In this document: one piece after another, positions 18,020-27,534 of the stretch
How the letters are laid out: the number at the start of each line of letters is the position of its first letter
Numbering within the stretch: the first letter of the stretch is position 1
Assembly: GCF_900115735.1 (NCBI RefSeq)
Contig: NZ_FOXO01000001.1
Span: 186,001 to 250,000 of the forward strand
Length of the DNA stretch: 64,000 nucleotides
Direction of reading: 5' to 3'
DNA from: Butyrivibrio proteoclasticus
Lineage (GTDB): Bacteria; Bacillota; Clostridia; Lachnospirales; Lachnospiraceae
The notes under the pieces: model-generated
Databases searched by the model: none
Seen by the model: only the letters and a program-made list of their open reading frames with translations
What the model was told of the DNA's origin: nothing
Position numbers and translations under genes: made by a program

Positions 18020-19990
18020 ATGAGAAAGCTTGTAACGATATTGAATAATAGAAGTTATTTTTTTTTGGCTGTAATGCTGATTATTATTAATATAGTCATT
18101 TTTAATATGACTGTCAGCAATCCTGATTATGAAAAATTAAGATTTGAGACTATAGTTACGTCGGATAATAGTTTTTGGTTTCAAGTTTACTATGAAGACG
18201 AATTGGATTTTACTGAAGATTGCTCTGTTGCACAGAATGTAAATGCTGGTGATAGTGCAATTTATTTTGAAATTCCTATAGAGATGGATATTAATAATCT
18301 TCGGTTGGACTTAGGATACGGCAATAATACTATTATTATTCATGATATGAGCATAGTAATAGGTGCAGAAAATTTTGATTTAGAGCTTGATAGGGTAGTG
18401 AGTCAAGAAATACAGAATGATTTAATCGTAAAACTTGATGATCCAGATGGTTTAGTTATTTGTACTAATGGCGATGATCCATACATTGGCATTGATATTT
18501 CCAGTTATGATTCGATTGAAAGATACTTTGCGATAATCAGAATAAGAACTATTGTATGCGCTATAATGTACTGTTTAATAGTAGATTTATTTGCCATATT
18601 GGCTGTGATACTCGTGTCAAATAAATCAATTCAAGATGAAATAAAAAGGCAAAAGCTGTACCCAGAGCAGAGGATATTAGTTCTTATTGTTTTTTTTATT
18701 TGCCTAAGTGGTGGGATAATGTTATCCACTAAATATTGTCCTGATGAGTATGCGCGCTTCATTTTGACAGATTATATTTTTAGAACAGGAACACTTCCAA
18801 TAGGGTATGAACAAGAGGTTATGATTCCTGGCTGGGGTTTTTCATATGCATTAAGACCATATTTGACATCGCTAATAGGCGCTGCTTTTATGAGGATTGC
18901 TTCTGTTATAACAGAAAATAGTAATGTACTTGTAACTATGTCCCGTATGCCAAGTGTTATAGCAACAGCATTCACTTGCTATTTTTGCCTGAAAACTGGA
19001 AATGAGATCTTTGAAAGGAGAATTGCATCGTTTTCTTTTGCAGTAATTACATGTTTTGTTCCACAAGTGATGTTTTGCGGAATGTATCTGAATAATGATT
19101 CCATATCCCTAACAGCGGTGGCTATGGGGGTATACTTTTTAGTAAGAGGATATAAGTTAAATTGGAATTTAGGAAGCTGCATTGGTTTAGCAGCGGCTTT
19201 TGCACTTTGCTTATTGTCATACTATACAGTGTGCTTATGGGGGGCTTTTGCATGTGGATTTTGTATTATTTCATGTTTAGTAGACAAAACAATTGATAAT
19301 AAAGTTATATTTATTTTTAAGAGAGCTGTTTTTATAGCTATAATAACTATTTGTTTTTCGGGCTTCTTTTTTGTTAGAAATGCATTATTGCATAATGGGG
19401 ATTTTCTTGGAATTGCGTCTGAGGAATTATCACGTCAAGAATTGATTGAACAAGGTCAGACATTGGTACAGTATAATCCAGGAGCTGCGAATAGTAATTC
19501 AATCATTGATATGTTATTGCAGAATCATGCTGGGTGGATAGTAGGAACGATAAGAAGCCTAATAGCCTGTTTTGGGTACTTGAATATTCCAATTCCGGAT
19601 TTGCAATATGGAGAGTACTATGCGTTGATTGTTTTTGTAACAATAATATTTGCTGTAATTATGTTTTTTAAAAAGCAAAATGAGTTGATATATCTGATTT
19701 TTGCGAATTTGACATTATCAAGTATTGTTGTATTTATATTGTCAGTAATACAATCTTACTACCGTGATTATCAATCACAGGGGAGATATGTTATTATAGT
19801 TGTTTTACTAGTCGGATTTATTTTTGGAATTGTGGCAGATAATCTCTCAATAGTAACGTTCAGCGATAGTGACATAGTATCTTTCAAAAATCGTTTGATG
19901 AAGAATATAGTGGCAGCAACAATAATTTTTTTATGGATTTTGCAGTTTATACGAATTTGGTTTGAATCTATGACAAAAATGATTATTTAA
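18020..19990 (+). CDS. Multipass membrane protein, DUF2142/GT-C-like
   Basis: 656 residues, starting 4 bp after the previous gene. One N-terminal helix is followed by an external beta-rich domain (about 40-175), then about ten helices. After the second helix lies LSTKYCPDEYARFILTDYIF (about 235-254); the PDE-x-RF arrangement resembles the PPDE motif of DUF2142 and GT39-like proteins and matches the APDELRHFARAY of the gene at 53.9 kb. Probably a polyprenyl-phosphate-sugar dependent transferase. Confidence 0.6.
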   Translation: MRKLVTILNNRSYFFLAVMLIIINIVIFNMTVSNPDYEKLRFETIVTSDNSFWFQVYYEDELDFTEDCSVAQNVNAGDSAIYFEIPIEMDINNLRLDLGYGNNTIIIHDMSIVIGAENFDLELDRVVSQEIQNDLIVKLDDPDGLVICTNGDDPYIGIDISSYDSIERYFAIIRIRTIVCAIMYCLIVDLFAILAVILVSNKSIQDEIKRQKLYPEQRILVLIVFFICLSGGIMLSTKYCPDEYARFILTDYIFRTGTLPIGYEQEVMIPGWGFSYALRPYLTSLIGAAFMRIASVITENSNVLVTMSRMPSVIATAFTCYFCLKTGNEIFERRIASFSFAVITCFVPQVMFCGMYLNNDSISLTAVAMGVYFLVRGYKLNWNLGSCIGLAAAFALCLLSYYTVCLWGAFACGFCIISCLVDKTIDNKVIFIFKRAVFIAIITICFSGFFFVRNALLHNGDFLGIASEELSRQELIEQGQTLVQYNPGAANSNSIIDMLLQNHAGWIVGTIRSLIACFGYLNIPIPDLQYGEYYALIVFVTIIFAVIMFFKKQNELIYLIFANLTLSSIVVFILSVIQSYYRDYQSQGRYVIIVVLLVGFIFGIVADNLSIVTFSDSDIVSFKNRLMKNIVAATIIFLWILQFIRIWFESMTKMII

Positions 19991-20013
19991 AGTCATGAAT
20001 CTCATGGGAACAG

Positions 20014-20514
20014 AATTTTTTTGATTATACAAACTATCGTCTTCTTTTAGCAAGAGTGCTAAAGGAATTTACACAATTTGAGGAAGTTAATCGTTTTTTA
20101 GAGGAATGATTCCAGGTGTATGGGTAATAGCAGTTCTGTATTCCGTGGAAGACATAAAAGAATTGCCGGATAGAGCCATTAGCCTTTGCGGAAAATGACT
20201 TCCGCTAGTATTTGATTGTATTACAAGTATAAGTGTCAAGCTGTTACATATGATATCAGTATTGTGGGATAGTAGCATTATTTAGTTTTGTTGGTATTAT
20301 ACGGGTAGCATAGTGGTATTAACAGGAGCTTTGTTGCTGGTTGGGTGAGTACAACATGTATAATCTGCTTTGTATGCGGAGTTTAACTGGTGTGTCTTTG
20401 GATTATGGGAGTATATTGGGAAAATTTATGGAGGTCTAGCATAGACCTATATATATATTCTCTGATAGAGTAGGAGATAATAGTGAGTTAAAGCAAAATA
20501 TGTATTCCAAAGGA
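20014..20514 (+). pseudogene. Shattered GtrB/DPM1-like GT2 (C-terminal half)
   Basis: No open frame crosses this 550-bp gap, yet three frames read in order give a GtrB-type C-terminus. First NYRLLLARVLKEF and EEVNRFLEE to a TGA at 20107. Then RGRHKRIAG-stop-SH-stop-PLRKM around 20141-20200, matching the family KRxAGxSxYPLxKM. Then FDCITSISVKLLHMIS near 20210-20260, matching the FDxITSxSxxPL membrane part. Finally HRPIYIFSDRVGDN near 20445-20480, matching the family end (KxRPxYI). Several frameshifts and stops show long inactivation. GtrB enzymes make polyprenyl-phosphate-glucose for GT-C partners, which flank this relic. Confidence 0.8.
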
Positions 20515-20539
20515 TTGATAAACAATAGGAGTATTAAAA

Positions 20540-23500
20540 ATGATTTGTTATGAGTCTAAAAGAAGAATAAAATTTGCTTGTGCAGCAATTTGCATTAGCG
20601 TTGTATTTGCATACATTATTATTATCATCTCAGGGAATGTATTCAGCTGTAAAAGAATGACAATATCTCCGAATGAAATTTCAGGTACACATGATATTGA
20701 ATGGATAGGAGATAAGAAATCGTTCATAACACTATCTGATGACTCTTATATGTGGGTCGATTTTGACACACCTATTGATATAAGACGATTAGTAATTAAT
20801 TTTGATAATCATATAAAAAACGATTGGGTATTACAGGTTTATTATGATATAGACAACACTGGTATGAATGAGGATAACTCTATTATAAAAAGGGTGTCTG
20901 AAAAAGATGACAGGGTCGTGTTAAATATTAATTTAAGTAGAATAACATCTCTTAGAATTGATTGGGGCACGGAGGCGGGTAATAATTTTACACTAGTAAA
21001 TTTTGATGCAAATGTATTTGATATAAAGGCTGATATTACGTTATTTTTATTTGCTTTTGTGATGTTTTTATTAATAAATATAATTAATTTATGGTTTGAT
21101 TTAGGGGTGGGAGATAGTTTTAGGCATGCCATTTTAAGGGAAATACTAAAAAATGCTGTAGCAACTGTTCTTTTTTGGGGGATATATTTTTTAAAAGAAT
21201 TGAGAATCAATAATAAGTATAATATGGTTTTGGGCATCATGCTACTGTGCTTGTCAATTGTAAATATTGTTGATTACTGGATTTTTAATTTGAGAAATAA
21301 TACATGTCAGAAGGTTCATTCGCTAGAACAGTTAGAATCTATTTTGGGCAAAATGAAAATAATTGTTATCTCAATTATCTTTTTTTTACTTGCATTTTAT
21401 GATACTAGTTTATCTTTTATTTGGGATACTTGTAATAACTTATTGCCTGTATTTTTGGCGTTGGGGCTTTTTCTATTTTCAATTGAATTTAGGATGATAA
21501 AAAATCGTGCAGTGGCAGTCATTCTTTTGATTATGCAGATAGCTATGGTGATTGATTTTTGGGTTCATGGGGAGGGAATGATTTATTGCACATGCGCATT
21601 TTATCTATTTGCTGCTTTAGCTTATGAAGTGAATGAAAAGAAAATTGGTATTATTTTTTGGGGGATTTCTGTATTTTCTGTATTGTTCACGTATATTATG
21701 GCAGCTACGAATATTTATTCATATGTTATACGTGTTGGAGACGAGGCTTTGAAAAGAGCATTAGGGTATTCCGATCCTAATGTAACATCTATTCACTTTT
21801 TTACTATTATAATGCTAGCTATATATATAATTAACAGTAAAAAGAGAATAGGACTTGTTGAAAATCTTATAATATCATTGATTGGGATTGGCGTAATTAA
21901 TTTTACAGGCGGACGAACAAGTATAATAGGGGTATATTACATACTTGCTATAACTTTGGCATTTTTGGTATATAGTTTTGCACCTATTAAGATTAAATTC
22001 GTATTTGAAAAATTTAGAATTTTGTCATTTATTTATGTTCAAGGTGTGCTTGCGTTCAGTTTTTTTGGAAGTGTATTTTACTCTTGGATATATGATAAAA
22101 ATTGGAATAGCATTCCTATGAAAATTCTTGGACTGTTATTTAATACAAGGACTTTGGGCTTAAGATTTGAAAAGACAAATTATGCAATTCATAATTATCG
22201 CTTAAGTCTATGGGGGCAAGATATACCTGTTATCATAGATGGTAAAGATGCATTTATTGAGAATTATTATATTAATTCTCTTTTTAATGATGGTCTTCTA
22301 TTGCTACTAGGCTTTTTTTTATTAGCTAGCATTATGAATTATAGACTATGGAAGAAAAAGCAATATTTTTGTATGCTCATACTGTCTTCTATTTCAATTG
22401 TTACCATATCTGAAAGTATTGCCATTAACCCAATCAATAATCCATTGACGTTTTTGGCTTTCTCAAAAATTGATGAAGATGAAAATCCGTCATTTGCAAG
22501 AAAATCTGACTATTTTAATCCAATTGTTATAACGTTGTTTTCATTTTTATGGATACTGGCATTGCCAACAATTATTGCTTTTTTTAAAACAGCTTTTGAG
22601 GTATTCTCACTGAATAATAAGAGTGCTGTTCTGATTATAGCAATTTCAATTGGAGTTGGATTTTCGATATCAAAACTTTTTTATGGCATTTTGAATGAAA
22701 TTATATTACATAAGAATATACGAAAAAGAAATGTACTTAAGCTGATTGGTGCGACCTGTGTAGTTATATGTTCAGTAATGTTGGGAACCACTATTATTAA
22801 AGAAGAAAATAAGAAAAATGAAAGTGATTTTAACATGGAGATTCCTATACTAGAACAAATAGTAGATAACACTACTGGTAGTATTTATTCTGATAAAATG
22901 CCATTGTTTTACAATAGTATGGTTAAAAATATTAGATTGTCCTATCTTCATGCTAATGAATTGGCATATAAGAATAACATTACAGTACTTACTAATGTAG
23001 GTGATAATAGATTGGATTATTTTTCGAATGGTTTTCTCTATATGCCAATTTCTGAGTCAAGTGCTATATACACAAATGATGCTGAAGTAATTAATTATTT
23101 GGAGAATAATGGATATCACCTGTACGGTTTTCATAATTTTGCTAATAAAGTAGATATGCAATATATAGCATCTGTGAATGGCCTGAATATGACCAACAAA
23201 GGTGGAGTTAGTCTGGCGGCTAAGAACGAAACGTTAGAAAAGGGACCATACTTAAACTTAGATTCTGGTAAATACACAGTTTCCTATGAATTACACGTAG
23301 ATGGATTATCTTCTGACAATAACGCTGAACTAGCTATAGTGTCTGTAAGTAATTCGTGGGGGCAAAATGTTCTAGGTCAGAAAGTCATAACATCAGATAT
23401 GTTTGATCAAAATGGCGATTGTACATGTGAGATTCAGATAAACGGGAGTGGTTCTGGATATGAGTTTAAAGCGGCTCCTCTTTCCGATACTATAATTGAA

Positions 23501-24487
23501 GTGGAATCAATTACATATCGAAAGACACCTGATTTTGACACACATATTAAGGTTGATGATAGCTGGAGAAAAATTCATGAGGAATATTATGGATTAGATG
23601 GACAACAGTTCGAACAACCTGATGGCTACTTTGGTATTAACTTTGAATATGATGAGGCAGGAAATATTTCTTCAAAGACATTCTTGAATTCAGAGATGGA
23701 GCCGGTCATTATTTCTAAAGGGTATTCATGTGTGAAAATGGAATATAATGACAATAAAAAAGTTGTTAGAGAGGAATATTGTGATGTTGAAGGCAAGCCA
23801 ATATTGCTTGAAAATGGATGTGCTGCAGTTGAATACGAATATGATGAGGCTGGAAAATGTATTGCAGAGTGTTACTATGATGTTGATGGAAATCCTGCTC
23901 TATACAATAACCTATACTATTGTGTAAAGCGCATTTACAATGAAAAAAATCAAATCATTCATGAGGAATTTTTTGGTACCGATGATGAACCTATAGCACT
24001 TGCTAGTGGAGCATATGGCTATAATAAGGAATATGATGATAAAGGTAATCTCATTACAATTGCATTTCTGGATGCAGATGGTGAGTTAACAACTAACGTC
24101 TGGGGGTATGCTATTGTAAGGCGAATATTCAACGACTTAAATCAGATTATCAGAGAGGATTATTATGATGAAAATGATTCGCCTGTGATTTTTGCAGAAG
24201 GTTGGTCTTCTGTAGAATATGAATATGATAGTGCAGGTAATAATACAATTGAAAGGTATTATGATGTTAATAATAATCCGGTTCTTTACGGGGGGCAGTT
24301 CTGGTATGTAAGTCTTACTTACAATGAAAAAAAACAGCTTATTCAAAAAGAGTTTTATGGTCTCGATGGAAAGCTAACTATTCGTTCAGAGGGGTACAGC
24401 AGTATTGACTTTATTTATGATGAGGCAGGAAATATTATAAAGAAGATATATAATGATATTGATGGTTCTGTTGTAAGGGAAGAATAA
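20540..24487 (+). CDS. Polymerase-like giant membrane protein with C-terminal YD-like repeats
   Basis: 1315 residues with a TAGGAG site. After one helix and an external segment (about 35-165), many helices follow to about 775. The stretch with FTGGRTSIIGVYYILA (about 455-470) and the following large external loop resemble O-antigen polymerase/ligase (Wzy/WaaL) proteins. Residues about 780-1015 are soluble. From about 1018 to the end come about nine tandem repeats of 32 residues built on YDEAGNI...YYDVDGNPV, like RHS/YD repeats but shorter. Such a fusion is unusual for a polymerase. The repeats may bind cell-wall glycan or fold as a beta-solenoid. Confidence 0.65.
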   Translation: MICYESKRRIKFACAAICISVVFAYIIIIISGNVFSCKRMTISPNEISGTHDIEWIGDKKSFITLSDDSYMWVDFDTPIDIRRLVINFDNHIKNDWVLQVYYDIDNTGMNEDNSIIKRVSEKDDRVVLNINLSRITSLRIDWGTEAGNNFTLVNFDANVFDIKADITLFLFAFVMFLLINIINLWFDLGVGDSFRHAILREILKNAVATVLFWGIYFLKELRINNKYNMVLGIMLLCLSIVNIVDYWIFNLRNNTCQKVHSLEQLESILGKMKIIVISIIFFLLAFYDTSLSFIWDTCNNLLPVFLALGLFLFSIEFRMIKNRAVAVILLIMQIAMVIDFWVHGEGMIYCTCAFYLFAALAYEVNEKKIGIIFWGISVFSVLFTYIMAATNIYSYVIRVGDEALKRALGYSDPNVTSIHFFTIIMLAIYIINSKKRIGLVENLIISLIGIGVINFTGGRTSIIGVYYILAITLAFLVYSFAPIKIKFVFEKFRILSFIYVQGVLAFSFFGSVFYSWIYDKNWNSIPMKILGLLFNTRTLGLRFEKTNYAIHNYRLSLWGQDIPVIIDGKDAFIENYYINSLFNDGLLLLLGFFLLASIMNYRLWKKKQYFCMLILSSISIVTISESIAINPINNPLTFLAFSKIDEDENPSFARKSDYFNPIVITLFSFLWILALPTIIAFFKTAFEVFSLNNKSAVLIIAISIGVGFSISKLFYGILNEIILHKNIRKRNVLKLIGATCVVICSVMLGTTIIKEENKKNESDFNMEIPILEQIVDNTTGSIYSDKMPLFYNSMVKNIRLSYLHANELAYKNNITVLTNVGDNRLDYFSNGFLYMPISESSAIYTNDAEVINYLENNGYHLYGFHNFANKVDMQYIASVNGLNMTNKGGVSLAAKNETLEKGPYLNLDSGKYTVSYELHVDGLSSDNNAELAIVSVSNSWGQNVLGQKVITSDMFDQNGDCTCEIQINGSGSGYEFKAAPLSDTIIEVESITYRKTPDFDTHIKVDDSWRKIHEEYYGLDGQQFEQPDGYFGINFEYDEAGNISSKTFLNSEMEPVIISKGYSCVKMEYNDNKKVVREEYCDVEGKPILLENGCAAVEYEYDEAGKCIAECYYDVDGNPALYNNLYYCVKRIYNEKNQIIHEEFFGTDDEPIALASGAYGYNKEYDDKGNLITIAFLDADGELTTNVWGYAIVRRIFNDLNQIIREDYYDENDSPVIFAEGWSSVEYEYDSAGNNTIERYYDVNNNPVLYGGQFWYVSLTYNEKKQLIQKEFYGLDGKLTIRSEGYSSIDFIYDEAGNIIKKIYNDIDGSVVREE
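23591..24484 (+). repeat. About nine in-frame 32-codon YD-like repeats
   Basis: The 3' end of the 1315-residue gene encodes degenerate tandem units of about 96 bp. Conserved positions are G/D-x-D/N-G at the unit start, a central G-Y/W, then EYDEAGN-like and a final aromatic pair (EYC, CYY, EFF, FL, DYY, RYY, EFY). Similarity is clear at protein level but not at DNA level, so the expansion is old. Confidence 0.8.
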
Positions 24488-24534
24488 AAATATGCTTATT
24501 GTATGATTGGTAAATTAGAGGAGAATAGATTTTT

Positions 24535-26127
24535 ATGAGCTATGATTATAGGGATGAAGTTGAGATTGATCTGATAGACCTTTTGCACTATCTTCTCTTA
24601 AAATGGAGGGTGGCTTTTGCATTTATGCTTATAGGCATGCTTGCCATGGGAATATATGGATACTATAAGAAGGTGCCGGTGGTAATTAATGATAAGGGAG
24701 AACTTGTTACACCCATAGATGAGAGTAGCCTTGCAGTGCTTGGAAAAAAACTAACCACTAATGAAAAGTTAGAAGCTGTCAATGCAGTTGAGACTTATCT
24801 TGGATATGAGAAAAATTATGAAAGCAGATCCAGCCTTAAAGAGAAATCAATAGTATTTCAATATGACGCATATCATGTACCTAACTATGTATATACATAT
24901 AAAATTAGTGATTTTAATGATGACAATGTGCCTAATGAATCGACTGTCACAAATGTCGATAATATAGTAAACCTTTATAAAAATGCTATTTATGATTCAT
25001 CAGTTATAAAAGAAATAAAGAGTGCAAATGGGTGGGAATATGATGATGGATTTGTCATGGAAATCTACGGATGTAACAAGACTGGCCTTGATATTATGAC
25101 GGTGTGGGCGAATGCTCCATCTAAAAAAGAGTGCGAGGCTATAATCAAGATACTTGATAAAAAAATCAATGAAGTGGTGACGTTTGTTCAGAACCAGTAT
25201 GAGCACAACATTTCTAAAGTGCAGTCAACGTACTATGAGTCATATAATGTGGGAACTTTGGATCAACAAAAAGCTTATAATGATACGCTTATAGGAATAG
25301 AGAAGAGTATGCAGCAGGTATCGAGTGCTATGAATGCTGATCAAAAGGCATATTATGCAGCGCTTTTGAAAACTGTTAAGGAGGAAAGCCAAAATGCTGA
25401 AGAAGCGGATCCTCTTGCAATAGCAAAGAGAGAGACTGCAGAGGAGGCTTCGCTTACTACTGACGCAACAACAGAGGGAGCATCTGCTTCAGTGTCTGAA
25501 AAAGCTGAGGAAAGCGAACAGAATGTGGTGATGGTCCCCTCAAATTCTCTTAATGTTAAAATGATACTTATCGGTGCTTTGGCAGGTCTTTTTCTGATAC
25601 TATGCGTTTATGGAATACTTTATGTCATGTCTCCCAAGATTAAATCTAGGAGGGATATTACGGATATGTTCAAACTTTCGGTATTTGGCGTTGTCAGAGA
25701 TGAGAATAGATATAACAAATTCTTTAGTGGAGTTGATAGGTTTATTGATGCACTATTTGAAGTGCATGATGGAAATCTTTCTGCAGCAGATGCGATGGAT
25801 ATAACTATTTCATCCATTGAATTGGGGATTAAGAGGAATGGTTATAAGAGCCTTTACATAACCAGTGTTGGAAACTTTAAAAGAACAGAAGAATTTAAGA
25901 AGAACCTAAAGATAGGACTCGAGGAGAAGTCTGGCATTGAAGGCATTGAGTATAGTACGGGACCTTCACCTTTATTTGATGCTGAATCTCTTGAGAAGCT
26001 TTATAATTCAAATGCAGTGGTATTGGTCGAAGAAGCTGGTAAGTCAAGGTACGACGGTATTGCAAAGATGCTTGAAATATGTGATAAGTTTGGAATTATA
26101 GTTTTAGGAACAGTTGTTTTAGAATGA
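24535..26127 (+). CDS. Wzz/CpsC-like chain-length protein with degenerate CpsD-type domain
   Basis: 530 residues with a GAGGAG site. Transmembrane helices at about 23-43 and 341-366 flank an external, helix-rich domain, the layout of Wzz/CpsC copolymerases. The cytosolic tail (about 415-530) follows the CpsD/BY-kinase fold: SLYITSVGNFKRTEEFKKNL stands where Walker A should be, and NAVVLVEEAGKSRYDGIAKM matches the late strand-helix. The glycine-rich P-loop GxxxGKS and the Tyr-rich C-terminus are absent, so ATP-dependent tyrosine kinase activity is unlikely. It probably sets chain length as a scaffold. Confidence 0.8.
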   Translation: MSYDYRDEVEIDLIDLLHYLLLKWRVAFAFMLIGMLAMGIYGYYKKVPVVINDKGELVTPIDESSLAVLGKKLTTNEKLEAVNAVETYLGYEKNYESRSSLKEKSIVFQYDAYHVPNYVYTYKISDFNDDNVPNESTVTNVDNIVNLYKNAIYDSSVIKEIKSANGWEYDDGFVMEIYGCNKTGLDIMTVWANAPSKKECEAIIKILDKKINEVVTFVQNQYEHNISKVQSTYYESYNVGTLDQQKAYNDTLIGIEKSMQQVSSAMNADQKAYYAALLKTVKEESQNAEEADPLAIAKRETAEEASLTTDATTEGASASVSEKAEESEQNVVMVPSNSLNVKMILIGALAGLFLILCVYGILYVMSPKIKSRRDITDMFKLSVFGVVRDENRYNKFFSGVDRFIDALFEVHDGNLSAADAMDITISSIELGIKRNGYKSLYITSVGNFKRTEEFKKNLKIGLEEKSGIEGIEYSTGPSPLFDAESLEKLYNSNAVVLVEEAGKSRYDGIAKMLEICDKFGIIVLGTVVLE

Positions 26128-26363
26128 TTGTGGGAACGGATGCTTTTGTTTGTAATGAGAAGAAAATGATGTATAATAATATGTCTTTAATAAAAAAACG
26201 AACATTATAAATGGGTGTTTACGAGTGAGTTTTCTACTAATGAATTAGTATAGAAGCTAAAGGAATGTAGCATTACATTAAAAATAAAATAAGATTTAAG
26301 GATATCTAGATAGTGGGAAAGGCTAAAGATTACACTATTGATGGGTAGGGAGAGTTGTACAAA

Positions 26364-27500
26364 GTGAAAAATAAAATAGAGAATAGCACACCTATTCGAA
26401 TTGCTTATATTATTGGTAAGATGTGGGCTGGTGGAGTAGAAGCTGTTGTATTTAATTATTATAGAGCAATTGATCATAACAAGTTTCAGTTTGATTTTTA
26501 TTACGATGCTGATTCCACAGTAGAGCCGCCTCAAGAGTTGATTGATATGGGAGCAAGATTTATTAAGCTTCCACCGTATCAACAATTAAATGAGTATATA
26601 AAACAGCTTAGAGTTTTTTTGCGAACAGAAAAATATACAATAGTTCATTCTCATCTTAACACGTTGTCAGTATTTCCTTTGTATGCAGCTTGGAGAGAAC
26701 ATGTGCCTATAAGAATTGCGCACAATCATAGTGTTCCAGGTGGAAATGAATTTAAAAGGAATGCTGCCAAGCAGCTGTTGCGCTGTTTTGCAAAATTATT
26801 TTCTACGCATTATTTCGCCTGCTCAGAAAAGGCTGGGCGTTGGATGTTCGGTGATAAAGATTTTGACGCGGGGAGAGTGTATGTTCTTAAAAATGCGGTG
26901 GAATTTGAGAAATTTAGAGTATCTGATGCGGAAGTTGGGCAGCTGAGGAAAGACCTAAAGGTGGATGGAAAGTTTGTAGTAGGTCACATAGGAAGATTTA
27001 CATATGCTAAAAATCATCAGTTTTTACTTGATGTATTTAGAGAAGTTCTAAATAGAAGAAACGATGCGGTGCTTTTATTGGTTGGTGATGGAGAGCTTCA
27101 TGAAGAGATAGAAGAAGGAATAATAAGAAGAGGGTTAGAAAAACATGTTGTTATGGTGGGGAAAGTCACTAATCCTGAGAAATATTATCGTGTGAACGAT
27201 GTATTGATTATTCCATCAGTTTTTGAGGGCTTGTCTATGACAACGATAGAAAGTCAAGTTTCGGGGGTTCCGGTTGTAATCTCAAAGGCAATACCGCGAG
27301 AAGCGGTAATTAGTAATGGATGTAGATATATGGACATGGATACATCTCCTGATAAGTGGGCTGAAGTTGCTATCGCCGTAGCTGATATGGATGTACAACT
27401 AACTAAGAGTGCGGATAATTATAATATAAAAACACAAGTTCCAAAACTTGAAACTTGGTATTTAAATGCCATAAGAATGCAATATCAATCAAACATATGA
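26364..27500 (+). CDS. Glycosyltransferase, GT4 family (EpsF-like)
   Basis: About 378 residues. GTG 26364 is chosen because AGGGAGAG ends 9 bp upstream; TTG 26355 lies too close to that site. RIAYIIGKMWAGGVEAVVFNYY gives the N-terminal donor/acceptor loop; FVVGHIGRFTYAKNHQFLLD starts the second Rossmann domain; PSVFEGLSMTTIESQ is the E-x7-E motif. A second gene of the same type occurs at 41.5 kb. It follows a 230-bp gap, so it may open a new transcription unit. Confidence 0.88.
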   Translation: MKNKIENSTPIRIAYIIGKMWAGGVEAVVFNYYRAIDHNKFQFDFYYDADSTVEPPQELIDMGARFIKLPPYQQLNEYIKQLRVFLRTEKYTIVHSHLNTLSVFPLYAAWREHVPIRIAHNHSVPGGNEFKRNAAKQLLRCFAKLFSTHYFACSEKAGRWMFGDKDFDAGRVYVLKNAVEFEKFRVSDAEVGQLRKDLKVDGKFVVGHIGRFTYAKNHQFLLDVFREVLNRRNDAVLLLVGDGELHEEIEEGIIRRGLEKHVVMVGKVTNPEKYYRVNDVLIIPSVFEGLSMTTIESQVSGVPVVISKAIPREAVISNGCRYMDMDTSPDKWAEVAIAVADMDVQLTKSADNYNIKTQVPKLETWYLNAIRMQYQSNI

Positions 27501-27534
27501 AGAATGGATGTTTAGTATAGGCAAGGATGAGTTA

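Noticed and set aside
20433..20447. GGTCTA-GCA-TAGACC hairpin as terminator or operator
   Set aside because: Six base pairs with no T-run, and it lies inside the decayed GtrB frame (EV-stop-HRP region).
23591..24484. Repeats considered as CRISPR-like
   Set aside because: They are in-frame protein repeats without identical DNA units or spacers. No CRISPR array or cas gene is seen in the window.
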